The notes below the pieces were generated by a model. That model was not told where the DNA came from. It saw nothing but the letters and a program-made list of their open reading frames with translations, and did not search any database. This document shows, piece by piece, positions 1-8,371 of a stretch of DNA of 64,000 nucleotides. Both the position numbers and the translations under genes were made by a program. The first letter of the stretch is position 1. Every line of letters begins with the position of its first letter. The DNA is taken from positions 1-64,000 of the forward strand of contig JAEUOG010000064.1 in assembly GCA_016790815.1 (NCBI GenBank), written 5' to 3'. The stretch is from Dechloromonas sp. Its GTDB lineage: Bacteria > Pseudomonadota > Gammaproteobacteria > Burkholderiales > Rhodocyclaceae.

Positions 1-82
1 TCCCTTCCCGAACAGGACCGTGAAACAGATGAGCGCCAATGATAGTGAGCTTCCGCTCGCGAAAGTAGGTCAACGCCAGACA
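1..82 (+). rRNA. rrf: 5S ribosomal RNA, 3' part
   Basis: The first 82 bases match the 3' two thirds of bacterial 5S rRNA as I remember it: the segment CCCGAACAGGACCGTGAAAC, then GATGATAGTG, then GAAAGTAGGTCAACGCCAG. The 5' end lies before the window, so this is the tail of an rRNA operon reading into it. An intrinsic terminator follows within 10 bases, as expected. An open reading frame from about base 20 crosses this RNA and is not a gene. The exact 3' end (80 to 82) is approximate. Confidence 0.9.
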
Positions 83-90
83 CCCATTAC

Positions 91-124
91 AAAAGCCCCG
101 TTAGCCCACGCTAACGGGGCTTTT
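91..124 (+). terminator. Intrinsic terminator after 5S rRNA
   Basis: A perfect 14-bp stem (AAAAGCCCCGTTAG paired with CTAACGGGGCTTTT) closes a 6-base loop. It ends in T-rich sequence just after the 5S end. The leading A run gives a short U tract on the other strand too, so it may also stop transcription from the convergent tcdA. Confidence 0.92.
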
Positions 125-183
125 GACTTTGTAGGCGCAAATTTGCCGCCACTAAAAATCGCGGTGAAGCCAAACGTTGTGCT

Positions 184-951
184 TTACGAACCTACGATCA
201 ATTTGATTGCTTGCGCAGCAGCGATCATGCCGAATACCGATGTGACGCAAATTGATGATCCGAACCCAGCGCAATTAAGACCGGATGCGCCGCGGTCAGT
301 TGTGCAGGATTTATCGTTCACCGGATAGCGCAACTGTTCAGTGGAAAACACTGCAGAAACGTTGAATTTCTTCTTCATGTCACGAGGGAAGCCGTGTTCA
401 CGACGCAAAGTCGCTCGGACTTTCGATAGTAGAGGATCCTGAACGGTTTGGCTTAGATCCGAAACACGGACTTGGGTTGGGTCCAATTGACCACCCGCTG
501 CTCCCGCAACGACAATTGGCGTCATTGATCTGCTGCAGAAAGCGATCATGGCCACCTTGGCCCGTACCTGATCAATCGCGTCGATAACCACGGAATAGTT
601 GTTGCCAAGTATGACGGAGACGTTGTCTGGGCTGACAAAATCTTCGATGCAGCAAACTTCACAATCCGGATTTATGGCATGAATACGTTCGGCTATTGCA
701 TCGACTTTGGCCCTTCCGTATATATCGCCTAGCGCTTGGATTTGTCGGTTAGTGTTGGATTCGGCCACCATGTCGAGGTCGACCACAGCAATTTTTCCAA
801 CCCCAGTACGCGCGAGCGCTTCGGCGGTCCAGGAGCCCACTCCACCAATGCCAACAATGCATACATTGGCTTCTCGTAGACGCTTAGCTCCATCGACACC
901 ATACAAACGGGAAACGCCGCCAAAACGACGTTCGTAGTCAGCGGTGGTCAT
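184..951 (-). CDS. tcdA: tRNA threonylcarbamoyladenosine dehydratase (TcdA/CsdL)
   Basis: This 255-residue protein belongs to the ThiF/MoeB/E1-like superfamily. TcdA catalyses ATP-dependent cyclisation of t6A37 to ct6A in tRNAs that read ANN codons. The start MTTADYERRFGG and the nucleotide-binding loop GIGGVGSW (residues 34-41) are typical, followed by the DLD and NRQ segments that contact ATP in this family. Length is close to E. coli TcdA (268 residues as I recall). The ATG shares its T with the stop codon of the upstream HD-GYP gene (TAATG on the minus strand), which suggests translational coupling. It converges on the rRNA operon terminator. Confidence 0.9.
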   Translation of the reverse strand: MTTADYERRFGGVSRLYGVDGAKRLREANVCIVGIGGVGSWTAEALARTGVGKIAVVDLDMVAESNTNRQIQALGDIYGRAKVDAIAERIHAINPDCEVCCIEDFVSPDNVSVILGNNYSVVIDAIDQVRAKVAMIAFCSRSMTPIVVAGAAGGQLDPTQVRVSDLSQTVQDPLLSKVRATLRREHGFPRDMKKKFNVSAVFSTEQLRYPVNDKSCTTDRGASGLNCAGFGSSICVTSVFGMIAAAQAIKLIVGS

Positions 952-2054
952 TAATTTTCGACTGTCTTGCGAATAACGGCATTGAACGGCCCGATCAAAT
1001 CTGGCGAAAACTGGTTATCGCAAGCGTTAATTTCTGCAATTGCACGCAATACGGAACGATTTTTTCCACGATGGATGTGTTTAAGCATGACGGCTTCGAA
1101 AGCGTCCACAATGGCCAGTATCTTGGCGCCAGTACATATATCTGCATGATGCAGTCCACTTGGGTATCCACCGCCGTCGGGCATCTCGTGATGCTGAGCA
1201 ACCATTTCTGCCGCGGCCTCCCAGCCAGAAATTCTCTGTAATAGTCCGGCTGCGAAAGCGGGGTGGTTTCTAAGTGTTACTTTGTCTTCTGGACTCATTT
1301 TGCCAACTTTGAGCCAGATTGACTCTGGTAGAAACATCATTCCAAGGTCGTGTACATAGATTGCGGCCTCAAGCTGAATTGGGTCAATCTGGGTCTTTGC
1401 GGCCTTGTTTGTTTCGAGTGCCAAGCGAAGAATTCGCATTGTACGTCCCTTGAACAAGGGGGATCGACTCTCGAACTGTAGTGCAAGAGAGCGAAAAAAC
1501 TGCAGATCCGCACTAGCATTTTTTTGTTCGGGGCTTGGGTTGGATGAACGCGGGGCGCGGCTGGATATATCGGGAAGGATAGGCCGAAAGCCACTTACCG
1601 CTTCAATCAGATCAGCGCAGGCAGCATCAATTTGTTCTGTTGATTCTTGTGCAAGGGCATCTAGGCCCTGTACGAGGATGGCGAGCTGAAGATTCTCTAG
1701 TGACTTGTTTGCTAGCAATGCATCTGTAGCTAGCTCAAGGCGGTCAATCGCAAGCAAAATCATCTCAGCCAAGAGATCCGAGAAAGGAACCTCACCCTCT
1801 CGAAAACGAGACATCATCGTTTCAATCGGGTGGGCAATGGCTACGCCAAGCTCAAATTTGCACAAAGCCGCATCGCCCTTGATGTTGTGAACGGCTCGAA
1901 AAAGGCTGGAAATGGTATCTCGGTTGAGCGGACTTTTCCGAAGGAGGGCGATCTCATGTTCAATCTCTGGCGCCCGGTCAGTAAGAACATCCGCGAACTC
2001 TTCAAGCGCTTCGCGATCCTGGATCGCTGGTGCGATGATTGAACGAATGTCCAT
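951..2054 (-). CDS. Hpt domain plus HD-GYP domain signalling protein
   Basis: Two domains can be read in this 367-residue protein. The N-terminus resembles a histidine phosphotransfer helix bundle with AVHNIKGDA (candidate phospho-His near residue 56). The C-terminus is an HD-GYP domain: VHDLG near 235, HP near 264, and HHEMPDGGGYPSG at 288-300. HD-GYP domains commonly hydrolyse cyclic-di-GMP. The first HD motif reads HDLGM rather than HDIGK, so activity is not certain. I chose ATG 2054 because AGAGG lies 6-7 bases upstream; an in-frame ATG at 2075 is a second option. It likely links a phosphorelay to c-di-GMP turnover, but no partner kinase is adjacent. Confidence 0.75.
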   Translation of the reverse strand: MDIRSIIAPAIQDREALEEFADVLTDRAPEIEHEIALLRKSPLNRDTISSLFRAVHNIKGDAALCKFELGVAIAHPIETMMSRFREGEVPFSDLLAEMILLAIDRLELATDALLANKSLENLQLAILVQGLDALAQESTEQIDAACADLIEAVSGFRPILPDISSRAPRSSNPSPEQKNASADLQFFRSLALQFESRSPLFKGRTMRILRLALETNKAAKTQIDPIQLEAAIYVHDLGMMFLPESIWLKVGKMSPEDKVTLRNHPAFAAGLLQRISGWEAAAEMVAQHHEMPDGGGYPSGLHHADICTGAKILAIVDAFEAVMLKHIHRGKNRSVLRAIAEINACDNQFSPDLIGPFNAVIRKTVEN

Positions 2055-2178
2055 GCTAACCTCTAAAAGCGCCATTAATCTTTCGAGTTTAACAAAGAGT
2101 CGCGCAATACTGTGCTCGGCCTTGACTGTGCACCTTTCGCCACCTAAGATTCCGCGCTTCTTCAAGGAATTACCTGAC

Positions 2179-3147
2179 GTGACTCTGGAACAGCTCTACG
2201 CCCTGATTGGGCACGACATGAAGGCCGTTGATGCGGTCATCCGAGATCGCCTGCACTCCGACGTGGTACTCGTCAGGCAGGTAGCCGAATACATCATTGG
2301 TAGCGGCGGAAAGCGCATGCGCCCTGCCTTGGTGTTACTCGCCGCTGGGGCACTTGGTTACCAGGGAGTTCGTCATCAGGAGATGGCTGCCGTCGTTGAG
2401 TTTATTCATACGGCAACATTGCTTCACGACGACGTGGTCGACGAGTCCGCGCTGAGGCGCGGGCAAGACACCGCGAACGCCATGTTTGGGAATGCTGCCA
2501 GTGTATTGGTTGGCGATTTTCTCTATTCGCGCGCTTTCCAGATGATGGTTTCGGTCGATAACATGCGAGTCATGCATGTCCTTTCCAACGCGACAAATGT
2601 TATTGCGGAAGGAGAGGTTCTGCAGTTGATGAACTGCCACGACGCCGATGTTGACGAGGCGCGTTATATGCAGGTTATTCACTACAAGACAGCCAAATTA
2701 TTTGAGGCGGCTGCGCAACTTGGTGCGATTCTCGGTCAAGCCTCGCAGGAGGTTGAGAGTGCGCTGGCCTCCTATGGGATGCATCTTGGGACTGCGTTCC
2801 AGCTGATTGACGATGTTCTTGATTACTCGGGCCAGGAAGCGGATACCGGCAAGCACATTGGAGATGATCTGGCAGAGGGGAAGCCTACGCTGCCATTGAT
2901 CTACGTCATGCAGCACGGCACTGCCGAGCAGGCAGCATGTGTGCGAAAGGCAATCGAGGAGGGTGGGCGGGAGGATTTTCCTGCTGTGCTTGAAGCGATC
3001 AGAAGCAGCGGTGCGCTGGACCATGCGCGTGAGCGTGCTGTTCAGGAGGCGGAGCTCGCCAGAGCATCGATTCAGTGCTTGGGGGATTCAAATTACAAGA
3101 AAGCTCTGCTACAATTGACGCTCTTTGCAGTTGAGAGGAATCACTAG
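2179..3147 (+). CDS. ispB: Octaprenyl diphosphate synthase
   Basis: This trans-polyprenyl diphosphate synthase adds isopentenyl units to farnesyl diphosphate to make the side chain of ubiquinone. Both aspartate-rich motifs are present: HDDVVDES with DDVVD near residues 84-88, and LIDDVLDY with DDVLD at 211-215. The substrate-binding GGKRMRP is at 43-49. Starting at GTG 2179 (VTLEQLYALIG) gives 322 residues, essentially the E. coli IspB length. The longer in-frame extension upstream overlaps the divergent HD-GYP gene and lacks family similarity, so I rejected it. A tRNA gene follows closely on the same strand. Confidence 0.93.
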   Translation: MTLEQLYALIGHDMKAVDAVIRDRLHSDVVLVRQVAEYIIGSGGKRMRPALVLLAAGALGYQGVRHQEMAAVVEFIHTATLLHDDVVDESALRRGQDTANAMFGNAASVLVGDFLYSRAFQMMVSVDNMRVMHVLSNATNVIAEGEVLQLMNCHDADVDEARYMQVIHYKTAKLFEAAAQLGAILGQASQEVESALASYGMHLGTAFQLIDDVLDYSGQEADTGKHIGDDLAEGKPTLPLIYVMQHGTAEQAACVRKAIEEGGREDFPAVLEAIRSSGALDHARERAVQEAELARASIQCLGDSNYKKALLQLTLFAVERNH

Positions 3148-3161
3148 GTTTCTCTTTATGT

Positions 3162-3238
3162 CGGAGTGTAGCTCAGCCTGGTAGAGCACTGCGTTCGGGA
3201 CGCAGGGGTCGCAAGTTCGAATCCTGTCACTCCGACCA
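3162..3238 (+). tRNA. tRNA-Pro (anticodon CGG)
   Basis: A 77-base cloverleaf. The acceptor stem CGGAGTG pairs with CACTCCG, followed by discriminator A and an encoded CCA. The D arm has GTAGCTCAGCCTGGTAGAGC, the anticodon arm CTGCG-TTCGGGA-CGCAG gives anticodon CGG, and the T arm contains GTTCGAATC. It lies 14 bases after ispB and before a terminator, so it may be cotranscribed with ispB; I see no convincing separate promoter. Confidence 0.96.
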
Positions 3239-3263
3239 AAAACCCTGCAAGAAAAAAGCGGTT

Positions 3264-3290
3264 AGGCCAATCTTCGGATTGGCCTTTTTG
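3264..3290 (+). terminator. Intrinsic terminator after tRNA-Pro
   Basis: A 9-bp perfect stem (AGGCCAATC paired with GATTGGCCT) closed by a TTCG tetraloop is followed by TTTTG and a further T run. It ends the ispB/tRNA-Pro transcript. Confidence 0.93.
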
Positions 3291-3449
3291 CTTTTTGCGG
3301 AATCAGTGCGGGCAGCTGGTTTTCTCGAACTGCCGTTAAGTGCTGAGAGCCGTCTATTTCCGATATCGTGACTGACTGGTTGGCGAATGAAGTATGGTAA
3401 AAATGGAAACGGATGGGTTTTCCAAGCAACTTTTTGCCCGGGGTAATCG

Positions 3450-3674
3450 ATGAAATACCTGCTTTTATTTGTGCTTCTGGCGTTCGTATGGTGGCTTTTT
3501 TCAAAGCGCCAGAATCGGGGGGCTGACGCCTCTCCCAAGCAAGCAGTGCCAGAGAAAATGGTGACCTGCGTGCATTGCGGCGTGCATTTGCCAGAGAGCG
3601 AGGGGCTTGTCGACGGGGCGCAGATCTATTGCTGCGAGGCCCATCGCTTGGCAGCTAGGGATGAAGTGCGCTGA
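3450..3674 (+). CDS. PP0621-family small membrane protein
   Basis: This 74-residue protein has one N-terminal hydrophobic segment (YLLLFVLLAFVWWLF) and then a cytoplasmic tail with a small Cys/His module: CVHCGVHLPES followed by CCEAH. That arrangement suggests binding of one zinc ion and matches the PP0621 family, whose function is not known to me. Its stop codon overlaps the pilS start (TGATG), so it is the first gene of a pilS-pilR operon here. The family name is from memory of the C-x2-C...CCxxH pattern. Confidence 0.75.
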   Translation: MKYLLLFVLLAFVWWLFSKRQNRGADASPKQAVPEKMVTCVHCGVHLPESEGLVDGAQIYCCEAHRLAARDEVR

Positions 3675-5287
3675 TGCAGAATTGGTTCTCATCAACTTGG
3701 GCGGCTAACTGGCGTTCGTTCCAGTATTTCAACCTGTACCGCTTGGTATTGGCTGCTTTGTTTTTTCTGGCCATCGTGTTTCCTCACGAATGGACGGCAA
3801 GACTTAATCTCTTGCCGTCGCCACTATTGTTCTGGCTGACGGGGGGCTACATGGTAGCCACGCTTGCTGGCCTGCTTTTGGCAACACATTGGCAGCATCG
3901 ATTCAATCGGCAGTTGTCTGTGCAGATGGCGGTCGACGTGGGGGTTGTCAGTTCGTTAATGTATTTGGCAGGTGGCGTCGGTAGCGGTTTGAGTGTTTTT
4001 TTGCTGGTGTCGCTTGCTGCAGCTAGTTTGGTCGGGCGTGGGCGCCTCGTGCTTTTTTATGCCGCGCTTGCCACGCTGGCGATTTTATTGACCCAGATAT
4101 ATGGGATCGTCACCCACGGTTTCGACGAGTCGTCAATCGTTCAGGCAGGATTTATCTCTGCCGGTTTTTTTGCAACTGCCATTCTTGCGCGCTTGCTTGG
4201 ACAGCGTGCGATGGTCAATGAGGAATTGGCTCGTCGGCGTGGGGAGGCACTCGATAACCAGATGCTGATCAGCCAGCGGGTTGTGGAGCGTATGCAGGAT
4301 GGCGTGCTGATCGTGGCTAGGGGCGGAATGGTAAGCCACTGCAATCCGGTAGCGCGGAGCATGCTTGGCCTGCCTGGGTACGAAGAGCAGGGCGAGTTAG
4401 CGACCCATGCGCCGATTCTTTCGCAAGCGCTACTGGCGTGGGGCAGGGATGAGGGCGACGGCACATTGCTCTTTAGTGATGCGGATGGGCGTGAACTACG
4501 GGCGCGATTTGAGCGGACGGCAAGTACTGATGGCGAGGTGCTGGTATTTCTAGACGACGTCGGGCGTATCAAGGAGCGAGCGCAGCAGTTGAAATTGGCC
4601 TCTCTGGGCCGGTTGACCGCAAGCATTGCCCACGAAATCCGGAATCCCTTGTCCGCGATCGGCCATGCCGGCGAATTGTTGCGTGAAGAGCGTCGGGGAG
4701 AAATGCAGGAACGCTTGTTGCGCATTCTTAACGATAATGTGATTCGGCTTGACCGGATTGTTGGCGATATTCTTGATTTGGGTCGGCAAAGCCGGGCAGA
4801 GCCAGAACTGCTCAGGGTTGACGAGTATTGCGTCGGATTCGTTGAGCATTTCAACGCGACGGAGGGCCTTTTGCCAGGTATCGTTGTTCTTGATGTGGCG
4901 GCACCGGTGAATCTTTGCTTCGATCGATCCCATCTGCATCAGGTCTTGTGGAACCTGGTCAGCAATGCACTGCGCCATTCAAGCCGTAGTCCCGGCGCTG
5001 TGCGTCTGGAACTCAGCAACCAACATGGTGATGGACGGGTAGAATTGCATGTCATCGATGATGGCTCCGGGGTGCCCGAAGAGGTGCGAGAGCAGATTTT
5101 CGAACCATTTTTTACAACGCACACGCAGGGTACTGGCTTGGGCTTGTTCATCGCCCGCGAGTTGTGCGCAACCAACGGAGCCAGTTTAGAGTTGGCCGCC
5201 TCTGAGGCTGGGGCGCATTTTATTGTTGCAGGGAGAAATGACACGTGTCTGTTGCCAGAACCGAGCGGCGCCCGCGCGGCGAAATGA
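3674..5287 (+). CDS. pilS: Type IV pilus sensor histidine kinase PilS
   Basis: This is a membrane histidine kinase of 537 residues. About six transmembrane segments fill residues 20-175, the arrangement known for PilS. A PAS-like segment lies near 195-300. The HisKA box SIAHEIRNPLSAIGHA carries the phosphorylated His. The ATPase domain shows LWNLVSNALRHS (N box), DDGSGVPEE (G1), FEPFFTT (F) and GTGLGLFIA (G2). PilS phosphorylates PilR to control sigma-54-dependent pilin transcription. It overlaps both the upstream small gene and pilR by a few bases. No pil structural genes are in the window. Confidence 0.9.
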   Translation: MQNWFSSTWAANWRSFQYFNLYRLVLAALFFLAIVFPHEWTARLNLLPSPLLFWLTGGYMVATLAGLLLATHWQHRFNRQLSVQMAVDVGVVSSLMYLAGGVGSGLSVFLLVSLAAASLVGRGRLVLFYAALATLAILLTQIYGIVTHGFDESSIVQAGFISAGFFATAILARLLGQRAMVNEELARRRGEALDNQMLISQRVVERMQDGVLIVARGGMVSHCNPVARSMLGLPGYEEQGELATHAPILSQALLAWGRDEGDGTLLFSDADGRELRARFERTASTDGEVLVFLDDVGRIKERAQQLKLASLGRLTASIAHEIRNPLSAIGHAGELLREERRGEMQERLLRILNDNVIRLDRIVGDILDLGRQSRAEPELLRVDEYCVGFVEHFNATEGLLPGIVVLDVAAPVNLCFDRSHLHQVLWNLVSNALRHSSRSPGAVRLELSNQHGDGRVELHVIDDGSGVPEEVREQIFEPFFTTHTQGTGLGLFIARELCATNGASLELAASEAGAHFIVAGRNDTCLLPEPSGARAAK

Positions 5288-6606
5288 GCCGGGTCCTCGT
5301 CATTGACGACGAGGCAGATATCCGCGAACTGATCGATCTGACCTTGGTCCGCATGGGCTTGGCGACGGAGTGCGTTGGTTCTGTTGCCGAGGCACGTGCG
5401 GCGCTTGATGGCGAAGAAGCGTTCCAGCTTTGTCTGACGGACATGCGACTGCCGGATGGCGAAGGCTTGGAGATTGTCCGTTACATTACCGAGCACCACC
5501 CGAAGACGCCGGTCGCCGTCATCACCGCCTATGGCAGTGCCGAAAACGCAGTCGCTGCGCTGAAGGCCGGCGCCTTCGATTACTTGTCGAAACCGGTAGG
5601 CCTCGAGCAGTTGCGCACGCTCGTCAAGTCAGCCTTGCGCCTGCCTGGCGGTGGCGATCAGGATAGCGAGAACCCGCTGCAACTATTGATTGGTGATTCC
5701 TCGAGCATGCAGCAGGTGCGGGCAATGATCGAGAAGCTGGCGCGTAGCCAGGCGCCGATATATATCTCCGGCGAATCGGGGAGTGGCAAGGAGCTTGCGG
5801 CGCGGCTTATCCATGGCCGAAGTGCACGGGCGGCCGGTACCTTTGTTCCGGTCAACTGCGGCGCGATCCCGGAAAACCTGATGGAAAGCGAATTTTTCGG
5901 TTACCGCAAAGGCGCATTTACCGGCGCTGACAGTGAGCGTGAGGGGTTTTTTCAGGCAGCTCATGGTGGAACCCTGTTCCTTGATGAGGTGGCCGACCTG
6001 CCGCTGGGCATGCAGGTCAAGCTCCTGCGCGCAATCCAGGAAAAACGGGTGCGCAAGGTCGGGAGCGTGGCCGAAGAACCGGTCGATGTGCGAATCATTT
6101 GTGCTACTCACAAAAATCTGCGCGATCTCGTCGACCGGGGGTGTTTCCGTCAGGACTTGTACTACCGGCTGAACGTCATCGAACTACGCATGCCGCCGCT
6201 GCGCGAGCGGATGGAAGATATCGTGCCGCTGGTCGAGGCCATTCTGCGCCGGGTCTTTGGCGATGCGCCGCCCAAACTTTCAAGCGGCGCGGTCAAGGCT
6301 TTGTCGTTCTACTCGTTCCCGGGCAATGTTCGCGAGTTGGAGAACATTCTCGAGCGGGCGACGGCCCTGTGCTCTGGTGACCTGATCGAAGTCGAGGACC
6401 TGCATCTCGGCCCCGAAGAAATGGCTGGTAGCGAGGAACAGGGACGGGGTAGCGAGACGCTCGACGAGTACCTCAATCGTCTGGAGCGGCAAGCCATACT
6501 CGAAGCGCTGCAGAAGGCAGAGGGCAATCGCACTGCGGCAGCACGCCTGCTGGGGGTTACCTTCCGTTCGATGCGCTATCGTCTCGAGCGTCTGGGCATC
6601 GAGTGA
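5284..6606 (+). CDS. pilR: Sigma-54-dependent response regulator PilR
   Basis: This NtrC-type regulator has 440 residues. The receiver domain begins RVLVIDDE and has the phospho-Asp in LTDMRLPDGEG. The AAA+ domain has Walker A GESGSGKE, the sigma-54 contact loop GAFTGA, and Walker B GTLFLDEVADLP. The Fis-type helix-turn-helix ends in GNRTAAARLLGVTFRSMRYR. ATG 5284 overlaps the pilS stop (ATGA). An in-frame GTG at 5245 with GGGAGA 8 bases upstream is a real alternative and would add 13 Arg-rich residues. PilR activates pilA in other proteobacteria; pilA is not in this window. Confidence 0.9.
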   Translation: MSRVLVIDDEADIRELIDLTLVRMGLATECVGSVAEARAALDGEEAFQLCLTDMRLPDGEGLEIVRYITEHHPKTPVAVITAYGSAENAVAALKAGAFDYLSKPVGLEQLRTLVKSALRLPGGGDQDSENPLQLLIGDSSSMQQVRAMIEKLARSQAPIYISGESGSGKELAARLIHGRSARAAGTFVPVNCGAIPENLMESEFFGYRKGAFTGADSEREGFFQAAHGGTLFLDEVADLPLGMQVKLLRAIQEKRVRKVGSVAEEPVDVRIICATHKNLRDLVDRGCFRQDLYYRLNVIELRMPPLRERMEDIVPLVEAILRRVFGDAPPKLSSGAVKALSFYSFPGNVRELENILERATALCSGDLIEVEDLHLGPEEMAGSEEQGRGSETLDEYLNRLERQAILEALQKAEGNRTAAARLLGVTFRSMRYRLERLGIE

Positions 6607-7172
6607 TGTCATGGCAGCCTGGAGGTTGGCTGGAGGGCGTGCGCTGGCTGCCCTCGCCGAATTTCGGTGAGCGTCCCGCGGGTGAGACCGTGTCGTTGGT
6701 TGTCATCCACAATATCAGTCTGCCGCCTGACGAATTTGGGGGGGACTGGGTCGAGGATTTTTTTCTCAATCGGCTGGATGCTGCGGTCCACCCCTATTTT
6801 TCGACGATTTCCGGCATGCAGGTTTCGGCGCATTTTTACGTTCGACGCGATGGCCGTGTCGTCCAGTTCGTCGCTTGCGATCAGCGAGCGTGGCACGCTG
6901 GCCAGTCGTGCTGGTGCGAACGCCACAACTGCAACGACTACTCGGTCGGTGTCGAGCTGGAAGGCTCCGATAGCCAGCCCTTTGCCGCCGAGCAATACGC
7001 CGCACTCTGGCGCTTGCTCGATGCCTTGCGGGCGCGCTATCCGATCGCGGCCATTGCCGGCCACTGCCACATAGCGCCCGGACGCAAGACTGACCCTGGG
7101 CCCTGTTTCGACTGGTCGGCCCTGAAGGGGCGTTATTCCGGCCTGGAATTACCGCCCGAAGTAGCGTCTTAG
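6606..7172 (+). CDS. ampD: 1,6-anhydro-N-acetylmuramyl-L-alanine amidase AmpD
   Basis: A cytoplasmic zinc amidase of 188 residues that removes the peptide from anhydro-muropeptides during cell-wall recycling. In many gram-negatives it keeps AmpC beta-lactamase induction low. Zinc ligands by family comparison are the His in LVVIHNISLPP (near residue 35) and the His and Asp in AGHCHIAPGRKTDPGPCFDW near the C-terminus. Length matches E. coli AmpD (183). The ATG overlaps the pilR stop. The 3' end overlaps the convergent aminotransferase by 24 bases. No ampC, ampR or ampE is adjacent. Confidence 0.92.
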   Translation: MSWQPGGWLEGVRWLPSPNFGERPAGETVSLVVIHNISLPPDEFGGDWVEDFFLNRLDAAVHPYFSTISGMQVSAHFYVRRDGRVVQFVACDQRAWHAGQSCWCERHNCNDYSVGVELEGSDSQPFAAEQYAALWRLLDALRARYPIAAIAGHCHIAPGRKTDPGPCFDWSALKGRYSGLELPPEVAS

Positions 7173-8309
7173 GCGTTCGACTGCATCCGCCAGTCGATCA
7201 ACGTCGTTCGTGTAGGCGAATCGGATGTGCTTGTCCGGTTCGTTGGCACCAAAATCGAGCCCGGGCGTCGCGGCAACACCCGTTTTCTCGAGGAGATCGC
7301 TGGCCAGTGTGTAGCTGTCGTCTGCGAGTCCGGAGCAGTCGCAATACAGATAGAAGGCTCCTTCGGGGCGGGCGGTGATGCGGAAGCCGATACGTTCCAG
7401 CGCCGGGGCAAGGAAGTCACGGCGGCGCCGAAACTCGGCGCGCCGGGCTTCTAGAATCGCGATGGTTTCAGGTTCGAAAGCGGCCAGAGCGGCATGCTGC
7501 GCAGGTGTCGACGGGCAGAGCGTCAGGTTCTGCGCCAGCTTTTCGACGTCGCGCACGTAGGGATCCGGAACGACCAACCAGCCCAGACGCCAGCCGGTCA
7601 TCTGAAAATACTTGGAAAAGCTGTTGATGACCCAGATGTCATCGCCGGCAGCGCAGGCGGTCGGCGCATCGATTTCGTAGGTCAGCCCGTGGTAGATCTC
7701 ATCGACCAGAAAATGGCCATTTTTTTGGCGACAAACTACTGCCAGCGCTTCGATCTCCGCAAGCGTCAGCAGCGTGCCGGTCGGGTTGGCTGGCGATGCG
7801 ACGAGCAGGCCGGCGGTGCTTGGTTTCCAATGTTGGCGGAGCAATTCCGGCGTTGGTTGGAAATTGGTTGCAGGTCCTACCGGGATGTTCTGCGGTCGAC
7901 CGTCAAAAGCACGCAAAATGTGGCGGTTGCATGGGTAACCGGGGTCGGCCAGTAGCCAGTCGCTGCCGGGGTCAGCCAGGCAGGCAAAAGCCAGGTTCAG
8001 AGCACCGGACGCGCCGTTGGTCACGGCAATGCGGCTGGGCGGTACTGCAACGCCATAGCGCTGGCCGTAGAAGGCACTGATCGCTTCGCGCAACTCGGGC
8101 AAGCCAAGCGCCTGCGTGTACTTCGTTTTGCCGTTATTTATCGCGTCGACCGCAGCCTTGGCGATGGGCTCGGGTGTCGGAAAATCCGGTTCGCCGACTT
8201 CCATGTGAATGATGTCGCGCCCCTCAGCTTCGAGCTGGCGGGCGCGGGTCAGCAGTTCGACAACGTGGAAGGGTTCAATGTCGGCAAGGCGTTGGGCGGG
8301 GCGATACAT
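7149..8309 (-). CDS. Class I/II pyridoxal-phosphate aminotransferase
   Basis: A fold-type I aminotransferase of 386 residues. The PLP-binding lysine lies in SFSKYFQMTGWRLGW; the substrate-carboxylate arginine is expected in the C-terminal HIRFAYT segment. The N-terminal MEVGEPDFPTPE is typical of the aspartate/alanine aminotransferase-like subgroup, and the donor cannot be told from sequence alone. ATG 8309 has GGAGA close upstream. A strong terminator stem lies only about 20 bases upstream of the start, so expression needs its own promoter or readthrough from pckG. Confidence 0.85.
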   Translation of the reverse strand: MYRPAQRLADIEPFHVVELLTRARQLEAEGRDIIHMEVGEPDFPTPEPIAKAAVDAINNGKTKYTQALGLPELREAISAFYGQRYGVAVPPSRIAVTNGASGALNLAFACLADPGSDWLLADPGYPCNRHILRAFDGRPQNIPVGPATNFQPTPELLRQHWKPSTAGLLVASPANPTGTLLTLAEIEALAVVCRQKNGHFLVDEIYHGLTYEIDAPTACAAGDDIWVINSFSKYFQMTGWRLGWLVVPDPYVRDVEKLAQNLTLCPSTPAQHAALAAFEPETIAILEARRAEFRRRRDFLAPALERIGFRITARPEGAFYLYCDCSGLADDSYTLASDLLEKTGVAATPGLDFGANEPDKHIRFAYTNDVDRLADAVERLRRYFGR

Positions 8310-8317
8310 GCGGATTC

Positions 8318-8350
8318 TCCAAAACAAAACGGCCACCCGAAGGTGGCCGT
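8318..8350 (-). terminator. Intrinsic terminator downstream of pckG
   Basis: A 9-bp stem (ACGGCCACC paired with GGTGGCCGT) with loop CGAA; on the minus strand it is followed by TTTTGTTTTGG. It lies 22 bases past the pckG stop and just 9 bases before the ATG of the next minus-strand gene, whose ribosome binding site touches its U tract. Confidence 0.85.
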
Positions 8351-8371
8351 CGATTATCGCTCAGGCAAGTA

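Noticed and set aside
20..328. Open reading frame of 102 residues on the plus strand
   Set aside because: It starts inside the 5S rRNA and crosses the terminator and tcdA's 3' end.
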